In this document: positions 18,430-28,066 of the stretch, piece by piece
Layout of the letters: each line of letters starts with the position of its first letter
Numbering within the stretch: position 1 is the stretch's first letter
Source of the DNA: JAPPHA01 sp965220985
Lineage (GTDB): Bacteria; Pseudomonadota; Alphaproteobacteria; Rhodobacterales; Rhodobacteraceae
Assembly (NCBI GenBank): GCA_965220985.1
Contig: OZ244854.1
Span: 1,922,001 to 1,986,000 of the forward strand
DNA length: 64,000 nt
Direction: 5' to 3'
Position numbers and translations under genes: made by a program
Notes under the pieces: generated by a model
Database searches by the model: none
What the model saw: the letters and a program-made list of their open reading frames with translations, nothing else
What the model was told of the DNA's origin: nothing

Positions 18430-18492
18430 TGCAGACGAGATCGGCGCAGCGGAGCAAGGCGCCGGTTCGCTCGCGCGGGACATGGAGCAGGC

Positions 18493-19269
18493 ATGATGGT
18501 TGATGGACAGGCAACGTCACCGGACAACCGAAAACCCGTGGCGCTCGTGACCGGAGCTGCCCAGGGAATCGGCCTCGCATCGGCAACCGCCCTGGCCCGT
18601 GATGGATACCGGGTCGTTCTCGCTGATCTCCAGGCGGAAAAGGCCGAAGCGGCAGCAGCGGAACTTGGCGGATCGTCGGTTCATTGCGATGCGGGCGATC
18701 CCGAGAGCATTCTTGCGGCCTTCGATGCGGTCGAATCCGAGCACGGTCCGGTCTCGGCGCTCGTCAACAACGCCGGGGTCGCGTTGCCCGGCGATTTCCT
18801 GACCTACGATCTGAGCGATTTCGAACGGGTGCTCTCGATCAATCTGACGGGCGCGTTCGTTGCGACCCAACGGGCGGCCCGGGCGATGGTCGACAACGAA
18901 ATCAAGGGCGCGATCGTCAACATGTCGTCGGTGAATGCCCAGGTCGCCATCCCGGCAATCCCGGCCTACTGCGCATCCAAGGGCGGCCTCATGCAGCTGA
19001 CCAAGTCGGCAGCCCTCGCGCTGGCGCCCTTCGGGATAAGGGTCAATGCCGTCGGTCCGGGGTCGATCGACACCGCCATGATGGCGGGGGTGAACGCGAA
19101 TCCCGCAGCGCTCGAGACCGCCTTGTCGCGAACCCCGTTGAGGCGGGTGGGGACGGCCGAAGAGGTCGGCAACATCGTGGCTTTCCTTGTTTCCGACAAG
19201 TCGAGCTACGTCACGGGCGAGACGATCTACGTCGATGGAGGACGTCTGGCGCTCAACTACACGGCGTGA
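18493..19269 (+). CDS. Short-chain dehydrogenase/reductase (SDR family)
   Basis: A 258-residue classical SDR. It has the cofactor motif VTGAAQGIGLASA, NNAGVALPG, the catalytic serine in VNMSSVNAQ and the YCASKGG catalytic Tyr-Lys pair, then VGPGSIDTAMM. An acidic residue after the second strand (VLADLQ) favours NAD(H). Oxidoreductase activity on an alcohol or ketone is certain; the substrate is not. It sits between metK and tolQ on the same strand, a place not conserved in the tol cluster. Confidence 0.88.
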   Translation: MMVDGQATSPDNRKPVALVTGAAQGIGLASATALARDGYRVVLADLQAEKAEAAAAELGGSSVHCDAGDPESILAAFDAVESEHGPVSALVNNAGVALPGDFLTYDLSDFERVLSINLTGAFVATQRAARAMVDNEIKGAIVNMSSVNAQVAIPAIPAYCASKGGLMQLTKSAALALAPFGIRVNAVGPGSIDTAMMAGVNANPAALETALSRTPLRRVGTAEEVGNIVAFLVSDKSSYVTGETIYVDGGRLALNYTA

Positions 19270-19453
19270 GCGAAGCTTGGCGGTCGGCGTCTCCGATTGG
19301 CATCGCGAGATTGCCGCAGATCGGCAATCGCGCAGGTTGCGACCACGATGGATTTTTTTGATGGAGATTTCGCTGCACACTGACTATATGAACCCCGAGG
19401 CCGAAAACCAGAACCACCGAAGAGCCTCGGGATCAGGCAGGAAAAACGTCTAG

Positions 19454-20158
19454 ATGGAGACCGAAGCGCTTGCGGCCGCACGAGAGATCGATTTCTCGAT
19501 GCTGGCGTTGTTTTTGCGTGCGACGATCACGGTCAAGATCGTCATTGTCACCTTGTTGCTCGCGTCCTTCTGGTCGTGGTCGATCATCATTCAGAAACTG
19601 CTCAACTTCAGAGCCGCCCGGCGTGACGCCGAGACGTTCCAGCAGGACTTCTGGTCGGGCACGCCGCTCGACGAGCTTTTCGAGCACGTTCGCAAGAATC
19701 CGAGCGGCGGGATTTCCGAGCGGGTCTTCGTGGCCGGAATGGTCGAATGGAGACGATCGCAGCGCAATGGCGGCGGCTTCATGCCGGGCTCCCAGGCGCG
19801 AATCGAGCGAGCCATGGATGTCTCGATCGCCCAGGCTGCGGACTCGCTGACCAGCGGCCTGACCTTCCTCGCAACGGTCGGCTCGATCGCCCCATTCGTC
19901 GGATTGTTCGGCACGGTCTGGGGAATCAAGAACGCATTCGAGGAGATCGCGATTCAGCAAAACACCAACCTGGCGGTTGTCGCGCCCGGCATCGCGGAAG
20001 CTCTTGTCGCGACCGCGCTCGGGCTGCTCGCCGCGATCCCGGCGGTTGTATTCTACAACAAGCTCTCGGCGGATGCGAACCGGCTGCTCAGCGGTCACGA
20101 CAGCTTTGCCTCGGAATTCGCGGCCATTCTGTCGCGCCACCTGGAAGCCGGGAACTGA
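19454..20158 (+). CDS. tolQ: Tol-Pal system proton channel subunit TolQ
   Basis: A 234-residue inner-membrane protein of the MotA/TolQ/ExbB family. It has one N-terminal membrane segment (about 20-40) and a C-terminal pair containing TVGSIAPFVGLFGTVWGI and ALVATALGLLAAIPAVVFYNKL. With TolR it uses the proton motive force to energise TolA during outer-membrane constriction at division. It is first in tolQ-tolR-tolA-tolB-pal-cpoB. The ybgC thioesterase gene that often precedes tolQ is absent. Confidence 0.95.
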   Translation: METEALAAAREIDFSMLALFLRATITVKIVIVTLLLASFWSWSIIIQKLLNFRAARRDAETFQQDFWSGTPLDELFEHVRKNPSGGISERVFVAGMVEWRRSQRNGGGFMPGSQARIERAMDVSIAQAADSLTSGLTFLATVGSIAPFVGLFGTVWGIKNAFEEIAIQQNTNLAVVAPGIAEALVATALGLLAAIPAVVFYNKLSADANRLLSGHDSFASEFAAILSRHLEAGN

Positions 20159-20206
20159 GGCAGAGCGGGAACCGATGGCCGACAACGGGCGAAATCGCGG
20201 ACCAAG

Positions 20207-20692
20207 ATGGACCTAGGACGCAGCAGGGTCGTCCACCAGGGCGGCAAGATGCGGTTCCGCCCGATGGCGGAAATCAACGTGACGCCGTTTGTCGACGTGA
20301 TGCTGGTGCTGCTCATCATATTCATGGTCGCGGCGCCCTTGCTCAGCGTCGGCGTCGTGGTCGATCTTCCCGACACGGCCGCCGGCCCGCTTTCGGCCCC
20401 GGATGACAACGAGGAGCCCTTGAGCGTTTCGATCGACGAGAACGAGCGCATTTTCATCCTCGACAACGAAATCGAACGGTCAAGACTGGTCAGCACGCTG
20501 CAAGCGATCGCGGGCGAACGGACCGGACGGACAGTGTATGTTCGCGCCGACGGTTCGGTTCCGTATCTGCGCGTCATGGAAGTACTAGGGGCGCTGGATG
20601 CAGGCGGGTTCGACAATGTCAGCCTCGTGACCGATGGCGGCGGTCCCGCTCTTGACGGGCAGGAAAGCGACAGCCAGGGGAACGGGAGTTGA
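20207..20692 (+). CDS. tolR: Tol-Pal system protein TolR
   Basis: A 161-residue ExbD/TolR protein. A short cytoplasmic N terminus (RPMAEINVTPFVDVMLVLL) holds the conserved proton-path Asp at the start of its single membrane helix. The periplasmic domain includes YVRADGSVPYLRVMEVL. It partners TolQ in the stator complex. It begins 48 bases after tolQ and ends 12 bases before tolA. Confidence 0.94.
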   Translation: MDLGRSRVVHQGGKMRFRPMAEINVTPFVDVMLVLLIIFMVAAPLLSVGVVVDLPDTAAGPLSAPDDNEEPLSVSIDENERIFILDNEIERSRLVSTLQAIAGERTGRTVYVRADGSVPYLRVMEVLGALDAGGFDNVSLVTDGGGPALDGQESDSQGNGS

Positions 20693-20704
20693 CCAGCGCA
20701 GAAC

Positions 20705-21742
20705 ATGCAAACCGGGACAAAGATATCGGGCGCACTCCACGGCAGTCTTGTGCTGGCCACGATTTTCGGCGGACCACTGTTCACGAGCGATTCGACGCAA
20801 GCCATCCAGGTGAGTGAAGTGTCGGTGATCTCGCAGTCCGAGTTTCTCGCGCTGACGGCCCCGGTGCCCGAACCGATCGTGGAGTCGGTGCCGGAAGAAG
20901 AGCCCGAAGTCCCGGCGCCCCCGGAAGAGATTCTCGAAACCGTACCGGTGCCCGAACCGGAAGACCCGCCGCAATTGCAGCCGGAAACGCCGCCGCCCGT
21001 GCCTGTTGTCGAACCCGAACCGGTGCCGCCCGAGGATGTGCCGGAAGTCGAGCCGCCGCCCGAAATCGAGGTGGCAGCGCCGGAGCCTCCCGAAGAGCCC
21101 GAGCCGGTCGAGATCCCGGACCCAACCGATGAAATCGTGGCGCTGCCCGAAAAACCTGCGCCCGAACCCGATCCTGAACCGGAAGTCGAGCCCGAACCAA
21201 TTCCCGAGCCGGAACCGGTTGTCGTGGCGCAGCCCGATCCCGTTCCACCGCCGCCAGTGGTCGTGCCCCCGCCAATGCCTCAGATCGATACATCGCCGGA
21301 GCCGGAACCCGAAGTCAGCGAGGACGAGACGATCATTGCGGCGTTGCAGGAAGATATGGAACAACAGGACAGCCTCGAGCAGCAGGCGATTCAAGACGCA
21401 CTCACGCGGACTCGCGCGAGTTTGAGCGGGAGATTGACAGGAGAGGAAGAGGAGGGTTTGAAGTTCGCGATCAGGGAGTGCTGGAGCGTGCCGATCGGAA
21501 TTCGCAACGACTCGGAGTTGAAAGTCACGCTCGGCGTCGAACTGGACCGCGATGGCACGGTCAAGGGAACACCTCGGCTGCTCGAGCCTGGCGCGATCGA
21601 GTCGAGCGAAATCGAACAGGCCTTCAATGCGGCGAGGCGTGCAGTGATGCGGTGCCAACCCTACGAGCTCCCGGCCGACAAGTACGAACAGTGGCAAAGA
21701 ATGGAAATTGTCTTCAACCCCGAAAGAATGGTTCTGCGATGA
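20705..21742 (+). CDS. tolA: Cell envelope integrity protein TolA, Pro/Glu-rich form
   Basis: A 345-residue protein with one N-terminal membrane segment (about 6-25). A very long proline- and glutamate-rich linker runs from about residue 55 to 205, full of PEPE and PEVE repeats, followed by a short charged helical part. The C-terminal domain contains a conserved CWSVPIG segment and a second cysteine in MRCQPY. TolA links the TolQR motor to TolB/Pal. Its linker is PE-rich rather than the Ala/Lys helix of E. coli TolA, which makes it look like TonB, but its place between tolR and tolB identifies it. The TGA overlaps the tolB ATG. Confidence 0.88.
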   Translation: MQTGTKISGALHGSLVLATIFGGPLFTSDSTQAIQVSEVSVISQSEFLALTAPVPEPIVESVPEEEPEVPAPPEEILETVPVPEPEDPPQLQPETPPPVPVVEPEPVPPEDVPEVEPPPEIEVAAPEPPEEPEPVEIPDPTDEIVALPEKPAPEPDPEPEVEPEPIPEPEPVVVAQPDPVPPPPVVVPPPMPQIDTSPEPEPEVSEDETIIAALQEDMEQQDSLEQQAIQDALTRTRASLSGRLTGEEEEGLKFAIRECWSVPIGIRNDSELKVTLGVELDRDGTVKGTPRLLEPGAIESSEIEQAFNAARRAVMRCQPYELPADKYEQWQRMEIVFNPERMVLR

Positions 21743-23076
21743 AAACTGGACGATCATTCGGACTGGCAGCATGCATGTGCGTGCTGCTGCCGACCGTCTG
21801 GGCCGGCGATCTGCACGCCCAGGAAAGCACGCTCAGAATTGAGATCACCGAGGGGGTCATCACGCCTCTGCCGATTGCCATCCCCGCGTTCACCGCGCAG
21901 CATGCCGGCAATCGTGAACTCGCCCGAGAAATCACGGCCATCGTGGCGGCCGATCTGACCGGATCCGGAATATTCCGCGAGATCCCCGAGGACGCCCACG
22001 TGGCAACCATAAGAAACTTCAACGACCCGGTTCGCTACGCCGACTGGCGGCTGATCAACGCCGAGGCGCTTGTGACCGGATCCGTGCGACGCCTCGAAGG
22101 AGCCCGTCTGGAAGTCTCGTTTCGTCTCCATGACGTGTTCGTCGGCGAGGAGCTCGGAGACGGCATTCGCCTGTCGGGACGGCAGTGGGACTGGCGACGG
22201 ATCGGCCACCGGATCGCGGACGAAATCTATTCCCGACTGACCGGTGAAACCGGGTACTTCGACAGCCGTGTCGCCTATGTCGCGGAGAGCGGTCCGAAGG
22301 ATGCTCGCGTCAAGCGGCTGGCCGTGATGGATTATGACGGTGCCAACCACGAGTTTCTGACCGAAGGCGAGGAGATCGTTCTCGCGCCGCGGTTCTCCCC
22401 GTCCGGAGAGGATCTCATCTTCACCAGCTATCGAACCGGCGAACCCGAAGTGTTCATTCTGAACCTGGAGAGCGGCGAATCGGAACTGCTCATTCCGAAC
22501 GGCATCGGCATGAGCTTTGCGCCTCGGTTCTCGCCGGACGGGCGGTCGGTGGTGCTGTCGCTGACCTCGTCGGGAAACACCGACATCCACATCATCGATC
22601 TCGCAACCGGCGTGCGCCGGCAGGTGACCACGTCGCTCGCGATCGACACGGCGCCGAGCTTTTCGCCCGACGGCGACAGGATCGTCTTCGAATCCGACCG
22701 AAGCGGGCGAAAGCAGCTGTACGTTCTCGACCTGGATGGCGGACGCCCTGCCCGAATCAGTCGCGGCGAAGGGCAATACGGAACGCCCGTCTGGTCGCCG
22801 CGCGGCGATCAGATCGCCTTCACCAAGATCAATCGGGGCCGATTCCACATCGGCGTGATGCGAGTCGACGGCACGCGGGAACGGCTCTTGACCGAGTCGT
22901 TTCTTGACGAAGGCCCGACATGGTCGCCGAATGGCCGGGTTCTGATGTTCTTCAGGGAATCGCGCGGGCGTGACGGAGCGCCGTCGATTTACTCGGTGGA
23001 TCTGACCGGACGAAATCTCCAGCCAGTGGCAACGCCCGGATTCGGATCCGACCCTGCCTGGTCGGGTCTGAGGTGA
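21739..23076 (+). CDS. tolB: Tol-Pal system beta-propeller protein TolB
   Basis: A 445-residue periplasmic protein with a signal peptide ending near LHAQE. An N-terminal domain (TEGVITPLPIAIPAF) precedes a six-bladed propeller shown by repeats such as PRFSPSGEDLIFTS, PRFSPDGRSVVLS, PSFSPDGDRIVFES and PTWSPNGRVLMF. TolB binds Pal and is displaced by TolA. ATG 21739 forms an ATGA overlap with the tolA stop. Length is normal. Confidence 0.96.
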   Translation: MKTGRSFGLAACMCVLLPTVWAGDLHAQESTLRIEITEGVITPLPIAIPAFTAQHAGNRELAREITAIVAADLTGSGIFREIPEDAHVATIRNFNDPVRYADWRLINAEALVTGSVRRLEGARLEVSFRLHDVFVGEELGDGIRLSGRQWDWRRIGHRIADEIYSRLTGETGYFDSRVAYVAESGPKDARVKRLAVMDYDGANHEFLTEGEEIVLAPRFSPSGEDLIFTSYRTGEPEVFILNLESGESELLIPNGIGMSFAPRFSPDGRSVVLSLTSSGNTDIHIIDLATGVRRQVTTSLAIDTAPSFSPDGDRIVFESDRSGRKQLYVLDLDGGRPARISRGEGQYGTPVWSPRGDQIAFTKINRGRFHIGVMRVDGTRERLLTESFLDEGPTWSPNGRVLMFFRESRGRDGAPSIYSVDLTGRNLQPVATPGFGSDPAWSGLR

Positions 23077-23256
23077 CCTCGAAGCGGGAAATCAAAGGGA
23101 ATTCACGAAGGCGTGGTCGGGCGGCACCCGCATTAACAAGCGCTTTCGTATCTGTTATTGGTGTCACCAATCAAATGGTTCGAGACATCGCGTCCACGAG
23201 CGCCATTCGGGCAGTTGGCGACACCAGAGGCGCGATGACATGACGAGGCGGGAAAC

Positions 23257-23757
23257 ATGATCAGGATTATTTCATTTGTGGTGCTTGCAGCGGCGCTGGC
23301 GGGTTGCGGAGACCAGCAGGGCGCCGGACCGGGCGCTGGTGCGGGAGCCGACGGGCAGTACTCGAGGACGGGCAGTGCCTCCGATCCGGGCAGCATCGCC
23401 TATTTTCAGACGCTGACCGGCGATCGCGTGTTCTTCGCGGTCGACCAGAGCACTCTGAACGACGATGCACTCGCGACCCTCGACGCGCAGGCTGAATGGC
23501 TGGTGACCAACCAGCAGTTCAACGCAACGATCGAGGGACACGCCGATGAGCGCGGAACCCGGGATTACAACCTTGCCCTCGGGGTGCGACGCGCGGTTGC
23601 GGTCAGGGACTACCTGATCAGCAGAGGCGTGTCGGGCGGACGGCTTGAGACCGTGACGTATGGCAAGGAGAGACCCGCCGAGACCTGTTCGAACGAGTTT
23701 TGCTGGTCCGTCAACCGACGCGCGGTCACGGTTCTCGAAGGGTCGGGCACGAGCTAG
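23257..23757 (+). CDS. pal: Peptidoglycan-associated lipoprotein Pal
   Basis: A 166-residue outer-membrane lipoprotein. The signal peptide ends in the lipobox LAGC (Cys about residue 17). After a Gly-rich linker comes an OmpA-type peptidoglycan-binding domain with FFAVDQSTLND, IEGHADERGTRDYNLALGVRRA and VNRRAV. It anchors the outer membrane to the wall and binds TolB. It lies 180 bp after tolB, a larger gap than elsewhere in the operon, so an internal promoter is possible. Confidence 0.96.
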   Translation: MIRIISFVVLAAALAGCGDQQGAGPGAGAGADGQYSRTGSASDPGSIAYFQTLTGDRVFFAVDQSTLNDDALATLDAQAEWLVTNQQFNATIEGHADERGTRDYNLALGVRRAVAVRDYLISRGVSGGRLETVTYGKERPAETCSNEFCWSVNRRAVTVLEGSGTS

Positions 23758-23765
23758 GCGTCACC

Positions 23766-24737
23766 ATGGCGTTGCCTCGACTCCGGCGATCGGTTCCGCG
23801 TGTCGGAACGGCTGTTCTGGGTCTTGTTCTTGCCGCGATCTGGAGCGGGCCGTCTCAGGTGCAAACGCGACCGGATGAGGCGACGCTTGCCGACATCCGA
23901 CAGGAACTCAATTTCCTCCTGGGCGAGATTCTCTATCTGAAGGCGCAACTCTCGACGACCGGTCCCCCGCGCAGCGGTTCCGAGCAATCAAGCGGTACCG
24001 TGTCGCTGCGGGTCGATGCAATCGAATCGGAGGTGCGCCAACTGACGGGCGCTGTCGAGGAACTGCAGTTCCGGGTCGAGGCGATTGTCGAGGACGGAAC
24101 CCGGCGCATCGGGGATCTCGATTTCAGGCTGGTCGAACTGGAAGGGGGAGATCTGTCGTCGGTCGGCAAGGTCCCGCCCTTGGGCGAGGCCGATCCGGAA
24201 CCCGACACGGTTCCGCAGACCGAAACCGGCGCGGCAGACACTGAAGCAACGCAAGGCGACGTCGACGAGGCAGCTATCGTTGCCAGCCCGATCGTGGACG
24301 AAACGACCGACGATGAATCGCGCACCGATGCGGCGGCCCCGCAACAGCCGGTCGTTGTCGATGGCGACCCTTACGAATTGGCCATGGCGTCGTTCGAAAG
24401 CGGCAACCATGAAGATGCGATCAGGTATCTTGATGCGCATATCGAAACCGGAATGGATGCCGAGGCGTTTGCGGATGCACGCTTCTGGCAAGGCGAGTCG
24501 CACTTTGCGCTCGAACAGTGGCAAGCGGCCGCATCGGCGTATCTCGACAGCTTCACCAATTCGGCCAATGGCCCGAGAGCGCCAGCAGCCATCCTTGGCC
24601 TGGGCATCAGCCTCGGCGAGCTTGGCCATGGCGAGGAGGCATGCCTGATGTTGTCCGAAGCGGCCGTTCGAGGCGCTGGCAACCTTGGCGTGGTCGATCG
24701 TGTGGAGCAGGAACAGGTCCGGTTTGGCTGCATCTGA
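23766..24737 (+). CDS. cpoB: Cell division coordinator CpoB / YbgF
   Basis: A 323-residue exported protein with an N-terminal signal segment (about 10-30). An N-terminal coiled coil (IRQELNFLLGEILYLKAQL, later VDAIESEVRQLTGAVEEL) is followed by an acidic linker. A C-terminal TPR-like domain begins near DPYELAMASFESGNHEDAI. CpoB coordinates PBP1B activity and Tol energy at the septum in E. coli. It starts eight bases after pal. It overlaps the start region of tilS. Confidence 0.88.
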   Translation: MALPRLRRSVPRVGTAVLGLVLAAIWSGPSQVQTRPDEATLADIRQELNFLLGEILYLKAQLSTTGPPRSGSEQSSGTVSLRVDAIESEVRQLTGAVEELQFRVEAIVEDGTRRIGDLDFRLVELEGGDLSSVGKVPPLGEADPEPDTVPQTETGAADTEATQGDVDEAAIVASPIVDETTDDESRTDAAAPQQPVVVDGDPYELAMASFESGNHEDAIRYLDAHIETGMDAEAFADARFWQGESHFALEQWQAAASAYLDSFTNSANGPRAPAAILGLGISLGELGHGEEACLMLSEAAVRGAGNLGVVDRVEQEQVRFGCI

Positions 24738-26004
24738 AGAGGCGAACCCGGTCGTTCCCATCGCTCAGTCTTTTGCCGATGCGCTCGCCCACGCCAGATG
24801 CCGCAACGATAGAGTCGGGGTTGCTGTGTCCGGCGGCAGCGATTCGATGGCGCTGCTCCTGCTGGCTGACAATTGGGCACGGGACATGGGCTGCGAGTTG
24901 CGGTGCGTGACAGTCGATCATCGGCTTCGCGAGTCGGCAGCTGATGAGGCTCGCTTCGTTGCGTCGCGCTGCCGGGAGCTCGGGGTGCCGCACGAGACGC
25001 TCGAGTGGAAATCGAAACCCGATTCGGGAAATCTGCAGGACACCGCCAGAGTCGCCAGGCGCCAATTGATCGGAAACTGGGCGCGACGGCACGGAATCGA
25101 TCAGATCCTGCTCGGTCACACGGGTGATGATCAGGCGGAAACGTTCCTGATCAGGCTTGCCAGGGGATCAGGGGTGGATGGCCTCGCGTCGATGTACGAG
25201 GTCGAACGGGAATCCGGTCTTTCCTGGATTCGGCCGCTCCTGAACATGGGGCGGCAGGACCTCAGGGAGTTTCTGAACCTGTTTGGCGAGACCTGGTGCG
25301 AAGACCCTTCCAATGATGACGATCGGTTTCACAGAATCAGGATCCGGAAGGCCAAGCGGCAACTGGAAGAGTTGGGTCTCGGCACCGCGACCATGGTCGG
25401 CACAGCCGAGCGAATGAAACGGGCACGCTATGCCCTCGAGTTCGCGACGGAGGACCTGGCAGTGCGTGCCGCTCGCCCGACGCCGTTTGGGTCGGTTGTG
25501 ATTGATCTCGAACCCCTGGGGCAAGCGCCGGAGGAAATCCGGCTTCGTCTGCTGGCGCATGCACTCAAATGGATTTCCGGTTCGCGATATCGCCCGCGAT
25601 TCCTTTCGTTGCTGAACTTCATGGATGCAGTGATGGAGGGTCGGCTCGCCACCCTGTCCGGTTGCATCTCGGCGCGCACCCGCGATGGCAGAATGGAAAT
25701 CTGCCGGGAAGTTGCGCAGATGCAGCGGCAACCCGCGCGCTGCGGGACGTATGACGGTCGTTGGGAGGTGACAGTGCCGCCTGGATTTCGCGATGCGGAA
25801 ATTGGACCACTCGGCGACGAGGGCCTGCGGCAATGTCCTGACTGGAAATCAGAAGACGCCAGCATGGCGGCAATCACGGCGACGCCGTCGCTGTGGGTGG
25901 CGAACGAATTGATATCCGCACCGCTTGCGGGTATGACACAAGGGTGTGACTGTTTTTTGAAAAACGGTGTCAATTCCTTCTTCAAGACAATTGTCACTCA
26001 TTGA
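24724..26004 (+). CDS. tilS: tRNA(Ile)-lysidine synthase TilS
   Basis: A roughly 426-residue N-type ATP pyrophosphatase. The PP-loop VAVSGGSDSMALLLLA comes early, followed by VDHRLRESAADEA, LGHTGDDQAETFLIRLARGSG and a C-terminal substrate domain. TilS turns C34 of the CAU-anticodon tRNA-Ile into lysidine, so the tRNA reads AUA. The start is uncertain: TTG 24724, 14 bases before the end of cpoB, is chosen; GTG 24700 and TTG 24685 are in frame. The order pal-cpoB-tilS-ftsH is typical of alphaproteobacteria. Confidence 0.92.
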   Translation: MAASEEANPVVPIAQSFADALAHARCRNDRVGVAVSGGSDSMALLLLADNWARDMGCELRCVTVDHRLRESAADEARFVASRCRELGVPHETLEWKSKPDSGNLQDTARVARRQLIGNWARRHGIDQILLGHTGDDQAETFLIRLARGSGVDGLASMYEVERESGLSWIRPLLNMGRQDLREFLNLFGETWCEDPSNDDDRFHRIRIRKAKRQLEELGLGTATMVGTAERMKRARYALEFATEDLAVRAARPTPFGSVVIDLEPLGQAPEEIRLRLLAHALKWISGSRYRPRFLSLLNFMDAVMEGRLATLSGCISARTRDGRMEICREVAQMQRQPARCGTYDGRWEVTVPPGFRDAEIGPLGDEGLRQCPDWKSEDASMAAITATPSLWVANELISAPLAGMTQGCDCFLKNGVNSFFKTIVTH

Positions 26005-26098
26005 ATTCTTCGGCCCGAAGACCATCTGTGGTTGAAGTGGGCGTTGACAATGCCGGACATGGCCGGCGCGGGCGCACCGAAATCTGTGGAGGCAAGTC

Positions 26099-28015
26099 GT
26101 GGGCAACGCCAGAAACCTGGCCATCTGGGTCGTGCTGTTCCTGCTGGTCGTGGCGCTTTTCCGTCTGTTCGATGGAAACCAGCTGACCAATTCCGGGACA
26201 GCGATCAGTTTTTCCGACATGATCAACCGGGTCGAGAGCGGCGACATCTCGGAAGCCGTGATCGATGGCGAGACTGTCTATCTTCGTGCTGCAAACGGTG
26301 CCGAGTTCACGGCGATCGTGCCTCCGGGTGTCGATGTCACGCCGATCCTTCTCGAATCCGACGTGGAAACCGTCGCCAAGCCGCAGAAGCAGTCCTTCCT
26401 CGCATCGGCGCTGTCGGTGTGGTTGCCGTTCCTGGTGCTGATTGGAGTCTGGATCTTCATCATGAACCGGATGCAGGGCGGCCGCGGCGGCGCGATGGGT
26501 TTCGGCAAATCGAAGGCAAAACTGCTGACCGAACGACAGGGCCGCGTCACCTTCGACGACGTGGCCGGCATCGACGAGGCCAAGGAAGAGCTCGAGGAAA
26601 TCGTCGAGTTCCTGCGCAACCCCACCATGTTTTCGCGCCTCGGCGGCAAGATACCCAAGGGCGCGGTTCTCGTCGGACCGCCAGGAACGGGCAAGACCCT
26701 TCTCGCGCGGGCGATCGCCGGCGAGGCGGACGTTCCGTTCTTCAGCATATCGGGCTCCGACTTCGTCGAGATGTTCGTGGGTGTCGGCGCCAGCCGCGTG
26801 CGCGACATGTTCGACCAGGCGAAAAAGAACGCGCCATGCATCGTCTTTGTCGATGAAATCGACGCCGTCGGACGCCACCGGGGTGTCGGCTACGGCGGCG
26901 GCAATGACGAACGCGAGCAGACGCTGAACCAGTTGCTGGTCGAAATGGACGGTTTCGAGGCTAACGAGGGGGTCATCCTCATCGCCGCGACCAACCGTCC
27001 CGACGTGCTCGATCCGGCGCTCCTGCGACCGGGACGCTTCGACCGGCAGGTGCAGGTGCCCAATCCCGACATCAAGGGCCGCGAAAAGATTCTCGAGGTC
27101 CATGCCCGTAAGACGCCGCTCGCTCCCGATGTCGATCTCAGGATCATCGCGCGGGGAACCCCCGGCTTTTCCGGCGCCGATCTCGCGAACCTGGTGAACG
27201 AGGCCGCGCTGGCGGCAGCGCGCGCCGGCAAGCGCGCCATCACCATGGAGGATTTCGAGAACGCCAAGGACAAGGTCATGATGGGAACCGAGCGCCGGTC
27301 CCTGGTCATGACCGACGAGGAAAAGAAGCTGACGGCCTATCACGAGGCCGGTCACGCGATCGTCGGCTTGAACTCGCCGCAGCACGATCCCATTCACAAG
27401 GCGACCATCATCCCGCGAGGTCGCGCGCTCGGTCTCGTTCTCGCGCTGCCCGAACGCGACCAGCTGTCGATCACGAAGCGCAAGCTGAAGTCCAAGATCG
27501 CCATGGCGATGGGGGGCAAGGCTGCCGAAGTCCTGGTCTTTGGCGACGACAACGTCACCTCGGGGGCCGCATCGGACATCCAGCAGGTTACGCGAATGGC
27601 GAAGGCGATGGTGACCCAGATGGGCATGTCGGAAGCTCTTGGAAACATCGATTACGCCAATCGCGAGGAAACGTTCCTCGGGCCGTATCAGGGGGCGTCG
27701 AACAACGGCCCCGACACGCTGGAGAAGATCGACCAAGAAGTGAGAGGCCTTGTTGACGAGGGATTCGAGACCGCGATGCGGATCCTGACCGAAAAGAGGC
27801 AAGATCTCGATCGGCTCGCCGAAGGCCTTCTCGAGTACGAGACCCTGACCGGCGACGAAATCACCACGGTCATCGACGGACAACCGCTTCATCGGGACGA
27901 CGACGAGACCGACGAGGACAAGGGTCGGCGCAGCAGCATCGGCGCGATCCCGAAGACGAGGAAGCCGCGGGCCCCGAGGGGGCGATCGGGACTGAATCCG
28001 AAACCGTCGACCTGA
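26099..28015 (+). CDS. ftsH: ATP-dependent zinc metalloprotease FtsH
   Basis: A 638-residue membrane-bound AAA+ protease. Two N-terminal membrane segments (about 5-22 and 100-122) flank a periplasmic domain. Walker A GPPGTGKTLLARAIAGEA, Walker B IVFVDEIDAVGRHRG and the second-region-of-homology arginines follow. The zinc site is HEAGH near residue 418. It degrades misfolded membrane proteins and regulators. The GTG start follows GGAGG. It ends with a Pro/Arg-rich tail. Confidence 0.97.
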   Translation: MGNARNLAIWVVLFLLVVALFRLFDGNQLTNSGTAISFSDMINRVESGDISEAVIDGETVYLRAANGAEFTAIVPPGVDVTPILLESDVETVAKPQKQSFLASALSVWLPFLVLIGVWIFIMNRMQGGRGGAMGFGKSKAKLLTERQGRVTFDDVAGIDEAKEELEEIVEFLRNPTMFSRLGGKIPKGAVLVGPPGTGKTLLARAIAGEADVPFFSISGSDFVEMFVGVGASRVRDMFDQAKKNAPCIVFVDEIDAVGRHRGVGYGGGNDEREQTLNQLLVEMDGFEANEGVILIAATNRPDVLDPALLRPGRFDRQVQVPNPDIKGREKILEVHARKTPLAPDVDLRIIARGTPGFSGADLANLVNEAALAAARAGKRAITMEDFENAKDKVMMGTERRSLVMTDEEKKLTAYHEAGHAIVGLNSPQHDPIHKATIIPRGRALGLVLALPERDQLSITKRKLKSKIAMAMGGKAAEVLVFGDDNVTSGAASDIQQVTRMAKAMVTQMGMSEALGNIDYANREETFLGPYQGASNNGPDTLEKIDQEVRGLVDEGFETAMRILTEKRQDLDRLAEGLLEYETLTGDEITTVIDGQPLHRDDDETDEDKGRRSSIGAIPKTRKPRAPRGRSGLNPKPST

Positions 28016-28024
28016 TATCGTGAC

Positions 28025-28066
28025 GGGGGCGGTGGCGGTCCTCACCGCCTGACTGAATCGCCCCCC
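28025..28066 (+). terminator. Hairpin after ftsH, probable terminator
   Basis: Nested inverted repeats: outer GGGGGCG (28025-28031) with CGCCCCC (28059-28065), inner GGCGGT (28034-28039) with ACCGCC (28044-28049) around CCTC. It lies just after the ftsH stop. There is no T-run, so termination may not be purely intrinsic. Confidence 0.45.

Noticed and set aside
16825..18483. A 552-codon minus-strand open frame
   Set aside because: It is antisense to the end of ruvB and metK and shows no protein family pattern.
20585..21772. A 395-codon minus-strand frame rich in Arg, Phe and Gly
   Set aside because: Its odd composition is the mirror of the Pro/Glu repeats of tolA.
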